Source: Planctomycetaceae bacterium (GTDB taxonomy: Bacteria > Planctomycetota > Planctomycetia > Planctomycetales > Planctomycetaceae). Taken from it: DNA of 64,000 nt. Position 1 is the first letter of the stretch, and every line of letters begins with the position of its first letter. Made by a program: the position numbers and the translations under genes. This document shows, piece by piece, positions 1-8,886 of this stretch. The stretch covers positions 1 to 64,000 of the forward strand of contig JAGQQE010000001.1 of NCBI GenBank assembly GCA_020426345.1. Direction: 5' to 3'. The notes under the pieces are model-generated. The model did not search any database. It was not told where the DNA came from and saw only the letters and a program-made list of their open reading frames with translations.

Positions 1-571
1 ACCCGTGCGCTGCATCGTTGCTACCCATCTGCGTCTAATGCCCTCCTGGTTTGAGACGGGGACGCTGCTTTTCGTGATGGATCAACACCTGTCTTGCGTC
101 TTTCGGAGCCACCGCCCTGAATCCGGGAAACGGAAACCGGCTACTCGCGCATCAATGTCTCTCGCGAGGGCTCGGATCTGAACGCGACTGCACAACTTCC
201 GCAGAGTTAAGCTGGTCTCCGGCTGGAGATTCGTCGAACCCTTTGCTGCAAGGCTCTGTTCAGCTCCGATTGGCTTCAGCGCGAGACGGCCGGTTCTTCC
301 GGGACGTAGTGAGCTCAGCCGACGGGGTTGCCACACAGTCTACGGCTGTTCACGGGATGGTGGGAGTTCATTCTGGACTGGCTCCGGATACACCCGGATG
401 CACATCCACTGACCGGGAACGTTCGCATTGGTCTCGAGTGACCCGCACATTGACACCCACCGCACGGCGCGGCCACGGTGTCACATTCAGTCGAAACGAT
501 TAGACTTCCCTGCCAATCCAGCTCAAATCACATTCGAGTCCCGACATGATCGGGACTGACAGAAAAGAACT
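1..571. other. No convincing gene at the left edge
   Basis: Only short overlapping reading frames with no recognisable motif, signal peptide or good ribosome binding site occur here. The stretch includes whatever regulates the helicase gene that follows. I see no tRNA, strong hairpin or clear promoter. It may be intergenic or hold the remains of a decayed gene. Confidence 0.4.
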
Positions 572-2482
572 ATGACATCGGGCTCATCATCGTTCCACGC
601 GGGCAAACATTTTGACAACCTCCAGAGATGGCTGGAAATGGAAGGGGAGGCCGAGCGTGAGCGAATGGCCGAGCGACGGCGCACGCAGTCGTCGGCATCA
701 GCAGAACGATCGGGCGAAACCCTGCTGGACCTTGTCATCCGGAATCACACGACAGGTCTGGGAGGTCGCTATTTATTGACACTTGCCAAACGGCGGTCTC
801 AGGAGCGAATGCCGTGGCATCGATTCAAATCGGGCAGTCCTGTGATTCTGTCAGAATGCGGGAATGGTGACGGCGATTCGGTTCAGGGTGTTGTTAGTTC
901 ACGCAGGGGCGACTCGGTGGAAGTCGCCGTCGATGACTGGCCGTCCGGCGATCGATTTCGTCTGGACCTGTCACCCGATGAGATTACTCGTAAGCGACAG
1001 TCCAGCTCGCTTGAAGTTGCCAGAAACGCTTCCGGGCGTCTGGCTCAATTGCGGGATTTACTTCTGGGAGAACGCGAACCCACATTCCATCCGAATCCCA
1101 AATTGCCGGCTCAGCTCTCAGAACGAATGAACGATTCACAACGCGATGCGATCGTCCACGCACTGGCAGCCAACGACCTGGCCATCATTCACGGGCCGCC
1201 GGGAACGGGCAAGACAACGACGGTGATCGAAGTCATTCGTCAACTGATTGCACGAGGGGAAAGAGTATTGGCCTGCGCGCCCAGCAATACTGCGGTCGAT
1301 AATCTGCTGGAGCGGCTGCTTGCAGCCGGTGAGCCTGCTGTTCGGCTTGGTCATCCTGCCCGCGTTTCGGAAGATCTTCGTGAACATTCGCTTGATGCAC
1401 TGGTCGAACAGCATGAAGCTATGTCTCTGGTCCGTCAGATGATGAGGGAGGCAGAACAGATAGAAAGGAAGGCGGACCGGTACACTCGTTCCAGGCCAGC
1501 ACCCGGTCAGCGATGGCAACAGCGACAGGAAGCTCGCGAGCTCCGGCGCCAGGCGAGACTTCTGGAGCGGCAGGCGGTCAGTCATATACTGAAAGATGCC
1601 AGGGTCATTTGTGCGACGACAACATTCGATGATTCGATTCTGGATGACATGCGGTTTGATGTGCTGGTGATCGATGAAGCCTGTCAGAGTGTGGAGCCGG
1701 GCTGCTGGGTTCCCCTGCGAAGGGCCGATCGTATCATTCTGGCTGGGGACCATCTGCAACTTCCTCCCACCATTCTGTCGGAACCCGCGGCGAAACAGGG
1801 ATTCGCTGTCAGTCTGATGGAGCGGCTGGTCAATCATTTCGGCGACCCCGTCACCCGTCAACTGACCGTCCAGTATCGAATGCATGAGTCCATCATGGGG
1901 TTTTCGTCACAGCAGTTTTACGAAAACACATTGATTGCTGATGAGTCTGTTCGTCGGCATGTGCTGTCTGACCTGCCCCGGATACGCAGCGAACTTGTGG
2001 ATGATACCCCTGTCGTCTTCATTGACACGGCGGGGACAGGCTGGAATGAAGAGCTGGAACCCGAAGGTCTTAGTAAGCTCAATCCACAGGAAGGTGAACT
2101 TGTGCTGAAACAGGTGAATGCGCTTTGTGAAGCAGGGTTGCCTGCCGCACAAATCGCTGTGATTGCTCCGTATGCCGCGCAGGTGAGGTGGCTGCGGCAG
2201 CACGCGGTGCAGCACCAACTGGAAATCGATACGGTCGATGGATTTCAGGGTCGAGAAAAAGAGGCGGTTGTGATTTCGCTGGTTCGGTCCAACAACATCG
2301 GCGAAATTGGTTTTCTGGCCGATGCCCGCCGCATGAATGTCGCGCTGACACGAGCGAGGCGAAAGTTGATTGTGGTTGGTGACAGTGCGACACTGGCGGC
2401 CGACGAATTCTTCCAGACGCTGTTGATGTGGTTCGAACAGAACGCACACTACCAGACGGCCTGGGAATTCATTGAGCAATAG
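572..2482 (+). CDS. Superfamily 1 DNA/RNA helicase (UPF1/IGHMBP2-like)
   Basis: A 636-residue SF1B helicase that would unwind DNA or RNA using ATP in the cytoplasm. Walker A GPPGTGKT is at residues 208-215, the Walker B/DEAD-equivalent reads VIDEACQ, and the later motifs QLPPTI, QYRMH, TVDGFQGREKE and VALTRAR follow in the usual order for the UPF1/Dna2/SMUBP-2 group. Residues about 80-140 look like the small beta-barrel (1B) that precedes the first RecA domain, and an Arg/Gln-rich helical stretch sits between motifs Ia and II. The gene converges on argS with only 17 bases between stop codons. The ATG has only a weak AAAG-type Shine-Dalgarno. Family is secure; substrate (DNA repair or RNA) cannot be told. 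Confidence 0.9.
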   Translation: MTSGSSSFHAGKHFDNLQRWLEMEGEAERERMAERRRTQSSASAERSGETLLDLVIRNHTTGLGGRYLLTLAKRRSQERMPWHRFKSGSPVILSECGNGDGDSVQGVVSSRRGDSVEVAVDDWPSGDRFRLDLSPDEITRKRQSSSLEVARNASGRLAQLRDLLLGEREPTFHPNPKLPAQLSERMNDSQRDAIVHALAANDLAIIHGPPGTGKTTTVIEVIRQLIARGERVLACAPSNTAVDNLLERLLAAGEPAVRLGHPARVSEDLREHSLDALVEQHEAMSLVRQMMREAEQIERKADRYTRSRPAPGQRWQQRQEARELRRQARLLERQAVSHILKDARVICATTTFDDSILDDMRFDVLVIDEACQSVEPGCWVPLRRADRIILAGDHLQLPPTILSEPAAKQGFAVSLMERLVNHFGDPVTRQLTVQYRMHESIMGFSSQQFYENTLIADESVRRHVLSDLPRIRSELVDDTPVVFIDTAGTGWNEELEPEGLSKLNPQEGELVLKQVNALCEAGLPAAQIAVIAPYAAQVRWLRQHAVQHQLEIDTVDGFQGREKEAVVISLVRSNNIGEIGFLADARRMNVALTRARRKLIVVGDSATLAADEFFQTLLMWFEQNAHYQTAWEFIEQ

Positions 2483-2499
2483 TTGACCGGGGGCTCCAA

Positions 2500-4452
2500 C
2501 TACATCACTTCAGCTGTTTCAATGCCAAGCAGGCCAAGGCCGATCTGGACACAGCGAGCCATCAGGTCGCACAGTTGCAGTCGGCTGTTTCGAATCTCAT
2601 CGGATTCGGCGTCCTGAACGGAGCACTTCGCATAGAATTTGCTGAACTTATCGGACAATTCAAATAACCACGCCGTCATCATGTGTGGTCGGTACTCAGA
2701 CAGCATGCTGTCGATGGCATAGTCGAACTGGAGCATTTGTATCACCAGATCACGCTCTTCCGGGCATGTGATCTGAATCTGACCTTCCATCCTCAGAGCA
2801 TTACGATCGACGTCCAGTTTTCGAAAAATGCCACAGATGCGTGCATACGCGTACTGCATGTATGCGGCCGTATCTCCCGTCGTCGCCAGCATCTTGCTCC
2901 AGTCGAACTTATAGTCGCTGTCCCGATTGTGATGCAGGTCTGCGTACTTAATTCCGCCGATCCCCACGATTCGTGCAACCTCTGCTCGTTGTGCGGCGGT
3001 CAGTGGCGATCCTTCCCGCTTGTCATCGTTCTCATCCACAATTCTGCGCGCACGTGTGATTGCTTCTTCGATCAGGCTTTCGAGGCCAACATTGTCGCCA
3101 GACCGGGTCTTCAAAGGTTTTCCATCGTCACCAAGAACAGTCCCAAAACTTACGTGCTGGAATCTGGTGGTGGTTCCCATTTGACGGGCAGTCTCGAACA
3201 GCAACTGAAAATGCTCAGACTGGCGCTTGTCAACGACATACAGAATTTCATCCGCATGAAGTTCCGTCAGACGGTACTGGATCGTTGCCAGATCAGTGGT
3301 CGCGTAGGTGTAGGCACCGTCGGTCTTCTGAACAATAAACGGCGCCTTATTCCCTTCGATAAAGACGCAGGTTGCCCCTTCACTTTCGGATGCCAGGCCC
3401 TGTGTCTTCAGAGTTTCAATCACTCCCGGAAGCATGGGATTATAAAAGCTTTCCCCCAGTGTCAGATCGAACTGAATTCCCAGCTGATCGTACACCTGTT
3501 GGAGTGCCTGCAGACTGGCGGGAAGAAACTCATCCCAGAGTCGCCGATTATCTGCATCGCCCGCGTGCAGCTTGGCTGTTTCCTCGCGGGCTTTTCGTGC
3601 AATATCCGGATGCGAATCCGCCATCTCCTTCAGAACGGGAGAACTTTCGACAGCGTGGATTTTTTCATCGGCAGACTTCAGCGCCTCCGCCGCTGCGTCA
3701 AGCTGTTTTCTGAATTGAGCAACCTGCTTTTGCGCTTTCTTGTCATTCGAATCAGCCGCCGATTCGCAAGCCTGTAATTGCTGCTGAACCTGCTGGATGG
3801 CCGTTTCAAACTGAGGGCGTTTTGCAACGGTCGCATGATAATCAGACAGCTGATTCACCAGTTTGTACATTCGGGCGAGTTCAGCGACGGGATCGGATCT
3901 GTAGGCATCGGGATCTGCAAAGTTACGAAAGCCATAGATGATCATGCCAAACTGAGTGCCCCAGTCGCCAATATGGTTGTCGCTTGTCACTTTGTGCCCG
4001 GCGAAACGCAGTGTGCGACAGATGGCGTCGCCGATGACGGTACTTCGCAGGTGGCCGACATGCATTGGCTTGGCGACGTTCGGAGAAGAAAAATCAACAA
4101 CGATATTCCGCGGTTCAGTTGCAACTTCGACACCCAGTCTTTCGTCTGTGACGACGGCATTCACCCTTGCGACAAGAAACTCATCCTTCAGTTTCAGGTT
4201 GATGAAACCGGGGCCGGCGATTTCCGGTGGGTGACAAACGTCGGATACATCCAGGTGCTCAATGATGGCCGCTGCGATGTCCCGTGGGGGTCGACCGAGC
4301 TGCTTGCTGAGCGGCATGGCGCAATTGGCCTGAAAGTCGCCGAATCTTGTATCCTGCGCGACGCGAATCATCTCAAGCAACGAAGCCACGTCACTTGTGA
4401 GCGGTTGAAGGGCAGCCTGAAATCGGTCTTTCAGAAGATTCAGCAATGTCAT
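2500..4452 (-). CDS. argS: Arginyl-tRNA synthetase
   Basis: Class I aminoacyl-tRNA synthetase that charges tRNA-Arg with arginine. The N-terminal tRNA-binding add-on domain is followed by the HIGH-type motif (HVGHLRST) and a degenerate KMSK region (GKPLKTRSGDNV); the C-terminal DALR-type anticodon-binding domain ends the protein. At 650 residues it is longer than the roughly 580 of typical bacterial ArgS. The excess is a charged, Gln/Lys/Glu-rich, probably coiled-coil insertion between about residues 220 and 300, inside the catalytic domain. It appears to be a single-gene unit facing the helicase. Identity is firm; the role of the insertion is unknown. Confidence 0.96.
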   Translation of the reverse strand: MTLLNLLKDRFQAALQPLTSDVASLLEMIRVAQDTRFGDFQANCAMPLSKQLGRPPRDIAAAIIEHLDVSDVCHPPEIAGPGFINLKLKDEFLVARVNAVVTDERLGVEVATEPRNIVVDFSSPNVAKPMHVGHLRSTVIGDAICRTLRFAGHKVTSDNHIGDWGTQFGMIIYGFRNFADPDAYRSDPVAELARMYKLVNQLSDYHATVAKRPQFETAIQQVQQQLQACESAADSNDKKAQKQVAQFRKQLDAAAEALKSADEKIHAVESSPVLKEMADSHPDIARKAREETAKLHAGDADNRRLWDEFLPASLQALQQVYDQLGIQFDLTLGESFYNPMLPGVIETLKTQGLASESEGATCVFIEGNKAPFIVQKTDGAYTYATTDLATIQYRLTELHADEILYVVDKRQSEHFQLLFETARQMGTTTRFQHVSFGTVLGDDGKPLKTRSGDNVGLESLIEEAITRARRIVDENDDKREGSPLTAAQRAEVARIVGIGGIKYADLHHNRDSDYKFDWSKMLATTGDTAAYMQYAYARICGIFRKLDVDRNALRMEGQIQITCPEERDLVIQMLQFDYAIDSMLSEYRPHMMTAWLFELSDKFSKFYAKCSVQDAESDEIRNSRLQLCDLMARCVQIGLGLLGIETAEVM

Positions 4453-4756
4453 GGATCAAGGCCAGTACACAAACGGACGAGGTCAAATGAGAACAGTTTC
4501 AGCAACGTCGCGAAACAGTGTTGCGACAACCATTCGTTTCAGGAGGTTCAGACTGCACTCGAATGACGTCGCTGTTTCTGCGAAGGGACGATTCTAGCGT
4601 GATACGGCACTGGTCCCAGCGAGCTGATACTGCGTGCTGGCAAGCTTTTCCCGAACCTGGTCCGTCGTTCTGTCTATTTCGTCCGGAGAGACATCCATCT
4701 GGCATCCAAACGCGAAAGCTGGCTGGCCGCCTGAAAATTAAAATTCGACACGTCCG
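4453..4756. other. Intergenic leader upstream of argS
   Basis: About 300 bases between the start of argS and the end of the next minus-strand gene. No T-box, strong terminator or recognisable promoter pair was found by eye, and no reading frame here has a believable start or motif. It presumably carries the argS promoter. Confidence 0.4.
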
Positions 4757-5080
4757 TTACCAGCCGATGGCCATGTTTGCTTCGATCACTCGTTGTGCCT
4801 CGTGAAGATCTACGCCCGTGTCGAGCATGTAAAGGCGAATGGCATGCAGCTTGTCGCCGGAGGCACGCGCCAGACAATCCCTCGCGACATCACATGGTCG
4901 GACCTTGCCTTCCAGGCCCAGCAGCCTTTTTGAAATCACCCAAATATCTCGCGGGCGTTTCGTAATTCGAACCACTTTCTCTTCCGGGTAGTGCTTCATC
5001 GCGATGTGTTCGGCCTGCTCAACACTTGAGGCCCAGCCAATCATGATGTGTGCTTCAGTTTCGATTTCGAACAGCGCCAT
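4757..5080 (-). CDS. Small conserved-looking protein with L7/L12 C-terminal-like helix pair
   Basis: A 107-residue protein of unknown function. The ATG at 5080 is preferred to an in-frame GTG twelve bases upstream because neither has a strong ribosome binding site and the ATG gives a more natural N-terminus. The last third, including KLHAIRLYMLDTGVDLHEAQ, resembles the KIxAIKxYRxxTGxxLxEAK motif of the ribosomal protein L7/L12 C-terminal domain, the surface that recruits translational GTPases. The N-terminal half is a mixed alpha/beta stretch with no motif I recognise. It lies just downstream of selB on the same strand. The similarity is by eye and could be coincidental. Confidence 0.65.
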   Translation of the reverse strand: MALFEIETEAHIMIGWASSVEQAEHIAMKHYPEEKVVRITKRPRDIWVISKRLLGLEGKVRPCDVARDCLARASGDKLHAIRLYMLDTGVDLHEAQRVIEANMAIGW

Positions 5081-5337
5081 CGCGGATTCCACGTTTTTAA
5101 GAGTACTTCGAGCGGAGAGGCAGGGGACAGTATATCAGGAACAACAATTCCACAAGATGTAGTATCCTGTGAGATGAGAAACCCGCTCTTGCAAAGGACG
5201 CAGACTTGCCATCAACAGGCTTTCCCCGGCGAACTCAGCTGGACATCCCGAGTTTGCGCGAGCCCCCGGACAGCCAGTGAAAACGGCCCCTCGCCAACAC
5301 GCTGGAGAATCCAAAAGTCGAATCCGGGGCTTTCCCG

Positions 5338-7338
5338 TCAGGTGCTGCCTTCACCGGAAAAGTCGCCCCGTGATTGCAGCAGATTCGGTCCGGCGACTCG
5401 CAAATCCCCCTCACGTATGGTCATGCCAACGGAATCAAAATACTGTGCCAGCGGTACGGCGTGTTTTCGGGTCATCGTCCACGCGTCCCGCAACTGAGCG
5501 ATCGTGGCAGGTCCATTCTGTTTCAGGAGCGTCAAGGCAGCAATTCTCGCTTTTTCGATGGCATCCGGAGTGAAGTGCAGCGATTCATCCACACGAATAA
5601 GCAATCCATCTTCCACGGCAATGTCCAGCATCGGGCTGATCACCGAGAGTGGTTCGTTGAGTGAGTCTGCCAGTTCTTTCCGGGTGGGTGGCACGAGTTC
5701 GTGTATTCGGACCTGTTCCAGAATCTGGTTCAGTGCCATGGACTGCTTTTTTGTGAGCTGGTGTTCGCTGCCAGCGACGGCAAGGTTCGGGCCAAGCGGT
5801 ACCAACTTCTTATCGTGGATCAGCAATTCAAATACAGACGCAGTTAATTGCTCGTCCAGCAGATCGTGGCAGGCACTTTGGAGGAGTCTGCGAGAACGGG
5901 ATCGCCCGGGCGGATGGGCCGCGATTTCTTTTCGGACACAGGACAGAATGGTGCGGGAATAGCCTTGCAGTCGTTCTCTGTGGACAAGCAGACCGGGCTC
6001 TTTGGAGCCAATTCTTACCAGTCGACCGATCTTCAGCAATTCCTGCAATGCTGACTCAACGTCTGCCAGCGAACAGCCCGATCGAATCGCTGTTTCACGC
6101 AGATCATCGGGGACCATCGGCAGAAGCGATATGACAGAAGAAACACGTTCGATCGCCGAAAGATTCTGAAGGCCCGTCGCCAGTCGAATCGCCTCACGGT
6201 TTCGCAGTCGTGCTGGACACAAAGGATCCAGAATCAGCCCTCCGCCAATGGTCGCTGCCGGGGCTAACCGCCGAAGAATAAAACGCTGGCCATGGGAAGC
6301 GATGACGGCCTGCTGCAACACGATTTGAGAGATCAGTCCGCCAGAAGAACTTTGCGATCGGACGATTTCGTCCTGGTCTGTGTCAGTTGCGGATACGTCA
6401 TCGGACTTGATCACAATCCGGCAGGGGATTTCTGCCGTGCCAATGTGGATCATCGCGTTGAGCCTGCCCCGCGCGATGAGCGTCTCATTCAATCCATCCA
6501 GTTGGGCCAAAAGCCGCTGTGTTGGACGAAACCAGCCGGGCGTTACCAACTCAACACCGCGTGGAACCTGTTCGGGGCGTATCGACGCGAGATTCACAGC
6601 CGTTCTCTGTCCGGCTTCCGCAGAATCTGCGGCGCGATGATGGGTTTGGACGCTTCGGACACGAACCTCAAGCTGTTCAGGTTGCAATATCAGTCGATCG
6701 CCCGCTTCCACCTGACCGGAAATAGCAGACCCCGTGACGACCGTGCCATGCCCGGCAAGTGAGAACGATCGATCAACCGGTAAACGGAAGACGGGCCATT
6801 GCGCCGTACGTTTTGGGAGCTGCCCGGCAGCGCGAACAATTGCAGACCGTAAATTCTCTATCCCATCGCCTGATTCAGAGGAGACACAAACGATTTCGGC
6901 ATGTTGAAGGAAGGTGTTTCTTGTCAGTTCTGCGACATCCAGCCGGACCAGCTCAATCATGTCTGAATCGACCAGGTCACATTTCGTGATCACAACCAGT
7001 CCGCAGGAAATTCCAAGCCACTGCATGATTTGCAGATGTTCGCGGGTCTGTGGCATCACAGAATCGTCAGCCGCTATAACAAGTACGGCAATGTCGATTC
7101 CCGTAGCGCCGGCCACCATATTGCGCACGAATCTGCGGTGCCCGGGAACGTCAACTACTCCGAAGACAAAATCATCCGTCTGCCAGTTGGCAAATCCCAG
7201 GTCAATCGAAATTCCGCGTCGTTTTTCTTCCGGAAGTCGATGTGTATCAATCCCGGTCAGTGCGGCAACGAGGCGAGTTTTTCCATGATCGATATGACCA
7301 GCCGTCCCCAGAATGACGGGCCGCCTTTCACCACTCAT
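5338..7338 (-). CDS. selB: Selenocysteine-specific translation elongation factor SelB
   Basis: A 666-residue GTPase that delivers selenocysteyl-tRNA to UGA codons followed by a SECIS hairpin. The G1 loop [11 protein letters not shown] (residues 11-21), the RRGISI switch I, the DVPGH G3 motif and the TKCD G4 motif match SelB, and EF-Tu-like domains II and III follow. The C-terminal third (about residues 400-666) has the repeated winged-helix character of the SECIS-binding domain. A selenocysteine tRNA gene starts 273 bases upstream on the opposite strand, which strongly supports the assignment. selA, selD and a selenoprotein gene are not visible in the window. Confidence 0.95.
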   Translation of the reverse strand: MSGERRPVILGTAGHIDHGKTRLVAALTGIDTHRLPEEKRRGISIDLGFANWQTDDFVFGVVDVPGHRRFVRNMVAGATGIDIAVLVIAADDSVMPQTREHLQIMQWLGISCGLVVITKCDLVDSDMIELVRLDVAELTRNTFLQHAEIVCVSSESGDGIENLRSAIVRAAGQLPKRTAQWPVFRLPVDRSFSLAGHGTVVTGSAISGQVEAGDRLILQPEQLEVRVRSVQTHHRAADSAEAGQRTAVNLASIRPEQVPRGVELVTPGWFRPTQRLLAQLDGLNETLIARGRLNAMIHIGTAEIPCRIVIKSDDVSATDTDQDEIVRSQSSSGGLISQIVLQQAVIASHGQRFILRRLAPAATIGGGLILDPLCPARLRNREAIRLATGLQNLSAIERVSSVISLLPMVPDDLRETAIRSGCSLADVESALQELLKIGRLVRIGSKEPGLLVHRERLQGYSRTILSCVRKEIAAHPPGRSRSRRLLQSACHDLLDEQLTASVFELLIHDKKLVPLGPNLAVAGSEHQLTKKQSMALNQILEQVRIHELVPPTRKELADSLNEPLSVISPMLDIAVEDGLLIRVDESLHFTPDAIEKARIAALTLLKQNGPATIAQLRDAWTMTRKHAVPLAQYFDSVGMTIREGDLRVAGPNLLQSRGDFSGEGST

Positions 7339-7524
7339 CGCTCGGGACTCTCGTATCTGGATTGTGATGGCATGTTGAAATTGTGACGAACACCATTCTG
7401 GAACCGCAACCGAGGTTGGCTTCTTCAGATTCTGAAACGATAAGACTCTTCAATCCGACTCCGGATCGTTCGCCGGTTTCTCGCGTTGGGTTCCAGTTAC
7501 GTTCGAACCCGACTATGGTACTCT

Positions 7525-7590
7525 GGCAGGTCGGAGCTGACTTTCAAAGTGCCGAAGGAAGTCTGCCACAAGACGGCATGCTCTAACACT
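7525..7590. repeat. Possible dispersed repeat just upstream of selC
   Basis: The segment encodes, in one frame, a peptide containing QVGADFQSAEGSLPQ. I recall similar strings as junk translations of a repeat scattered in planctomycete genomes. This is recollection, not a search result. No gene is supported here. Confidence 0.25.
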
Positions 7591-7611
7591 TGAAACCACA
7601 TGTTCGTCTCA

Positions 7612-7705
7612 GGAAGTGTACGCAGATCTGGTGACTGCCCTGGTCTTCAAAACCAGTGTGGCGGCTGAAAAGTCGCCAGGTGGGTTCGATTCCCATCCAC
7701 TTCCG
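7612..7705 (+). tRNA. selC: tRNA-Sec (anticodon TCA)
   Basis: Selenocysteine tRNA. The acceptor stem pairs 7612-7618 with 7698-7704. The anticodon arm pairs 7640-7644 with 7652-7656 and carries loop CTTCAAA, anticodon TCA at 7647-7649. The D-stem pairs GCAG with CTGC. A long variable arm pairs 7660-7666 with 7671-7677 around a GAAA loop. The T-loop is TTCGATT. Long variable arm, UCA anticodon and 94-base length are the hallmarks of bacterial tRNA-Sec. The best pairing I can draw is 7 bp acceptor plus 6 bp T-stem, still 13 bp in total. CCA is not encoded. It diverges from selB. Confidence 0.95.
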
Positions 7706-7760
7706 TTCGATCACTTTGCCGATGTCTGCCCGGTGCATCCCACGAGATGAGGTTGTTGCC

Positions 7761-7820
7761 TGAAGTGACGGTGGCTGAAGTGACGGTGGTTGAAGTGGCG
7801 GTGGTTGAAGTGGCGGTGGA
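7761..7820. repeat. Four-copy 15-bp tandem repeat
   Basis: Units 7761-7775, 7776-7790, 7791-7805 and 7806-7820 share the pattern TGAAGTGRCGGTGGN with only two variable positions. Because the unit is a multiple of three, both strands give repetitive reading frames (for example a PPLQP-type repeat on the minus strand), which should not be taken as genes. Confidence 0.9.
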
Positions 7821-8063
7821 GCGAACCGCAGGCTTTGGGAAAGCAGAATCATCGGATTGACGGCGAATACTTTGTGGCTGCACATCAGACACGGGCGGGC
7901 GTCTCCGGCAGGTGCCAGTCGCCATCTCGCGAGGAATACGCGCCATCAATCAACAGGTCGTTCGTTGAGGGGAAGTGTCTTGTCCTGGTTTCGGGCAAAC
8001 TTCAGGGGCAACCCAGAATCAATCCGGATCTGCGCCGCGCCGAATCAGCGAAACAATCTTTTG

Positions 8064-8170
8064 CAGTTAGCTGCCCGTTGAAAAATCGGGACGGCATGCT
8101 GGAAGGCTGTAAGCCGTTGTGTTTTGAGGTCTCCTGCTCGAGCCAGTCCCGTTTTTCAAGAGGCTGTTTG
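8064..8170. repeat. MITE-like imperfect inverted repeat
   Basis: Two arms, 8078-8092 (TTGAAAAATCGGGAC) and 8146-8159 (GTCCCGTTTTTCAA), are inverted copies differing by one base gap and are separated by about 53 bases that contain a smaller dyad (GGCT-GTA-AGCC, 8105-8115). Arm similarity continues weakly outward. It lies 20 bases past the stop codon of the minus-strand gene, so it could be a terminator, but the long spacing fits a small non-autonomous element better. Confidence 0.5.
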
Positions 8171-8178
8171 CCGCGTGA

Positions 8179-8670
8179 CTATTCCTGGACGCGCGAGCAA
8201 CGCCATTTCCAGTGTCGTCCCTGGCTATCGACGAAACGTCCTGACCATTCGCCCGGGCGGTCCATTGACAGGTAAGCAACACCCGTGATCCGGAGTTCAT
8301 TTCCGGGGCTGGCCGGTTCGGAGTGTGGGAAGACGCGGAAGTCCTTCAGGACTGTTCGGGTCTTCCTGTCCTTCGGGTAGTTCATGCCCACGCGTTTGCT
8401 CATGGCGTCATCCGAAGGCGTTTCTTTTTGAAAGACGCGACCATTCGAAATTCTGTAAGTTCCGCGATATCGCTGCGCTTTCCCGGAGCGGTTTTCAATC
8501 GAGAACCTCCAGACGGCTCCGTCGAAATTGTTCTGTGGAGTTGGATTTGCCGAGGCAGCGAAGATCACCGTGCAGGCTAAATTGTCGTGCAGCAGCACCG
8601 CGAAAATAACCAGCACGATGCAGCGGGCAGACCGGGGAACGGGGCCTGGGTGGCGGTGTTGCGTTGTCAT
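8179..8670 (-). CDS. Secreted hypothetical protein
   Basis: A 163-residue protein not matched to a named family. The ATG at 8670 is chosen because GGGAG lies seven bases upstream and because it opens directly into a signal-peptide-like segment: basic start, hydrophobic core CIVLVIFAVLL, then a small-residue region near ASA. The mature part begins with FDGAVWRFSIENRSG and is rich in short beta-type segments, Arg and aromatic residues, ending in a WKWRC stretch. It looks like a single small exported beta-sandwich. It diverges from the sigma factor gene; no functional link is evident. Confidence 0.7.
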   Translation of the reverse strand: MTTQHRHPGPVPRSARCIVLVIFAVLLHDNLACTVIFAASANPTPQNNFDGAVWRFSIENRSGKAQRYRGTYRISNGRVFQKETPSDDAMSKRVGMNYPKDRKTRTVLKDFRVFPHSEPASPGNELRITGVAYLSMDRPGEWSGRFVDSQGRHWKWRCSRVQE

Positions 8671-8886
8671 GGGTACACTCCCGGAGGGTTTGGGGTGATA
8701 TGGCCATGTGGACCGTGAATTGAATCTTTGAATCGGTGGGGGAATTCCGATTTCACAACATTTCAGGATGACCGATTGCCTGAGGTACATTCGCTGAGTA
8801 GAGTCGGGGGGTGTGGAAAGCAAAGAGTTTCTACCCCGACAACATTACGACGGGTATCTACACGCACTTGGTTGAGGGGTTCAGGA

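Larger units (their letters stand above)
7706..8178. other. Gene-poor stretch after selC
   Basis: No protein gene is convincing here. Reading frames are Pro/Gln- or Arg-rich translations of repeats. The stretch holds a four-copy 15-base tandem repeat and an imperfect inverted-repeat element, listed separately. Confidence 0.5.

Noticed and set aside
7583-7949. Pro/Gln- and Thr/Ser-repeat frames on the minus strand
   Set aside because: They read through tRNA-Sec and the 15-bp tandem repeat; no ribosome binding site.
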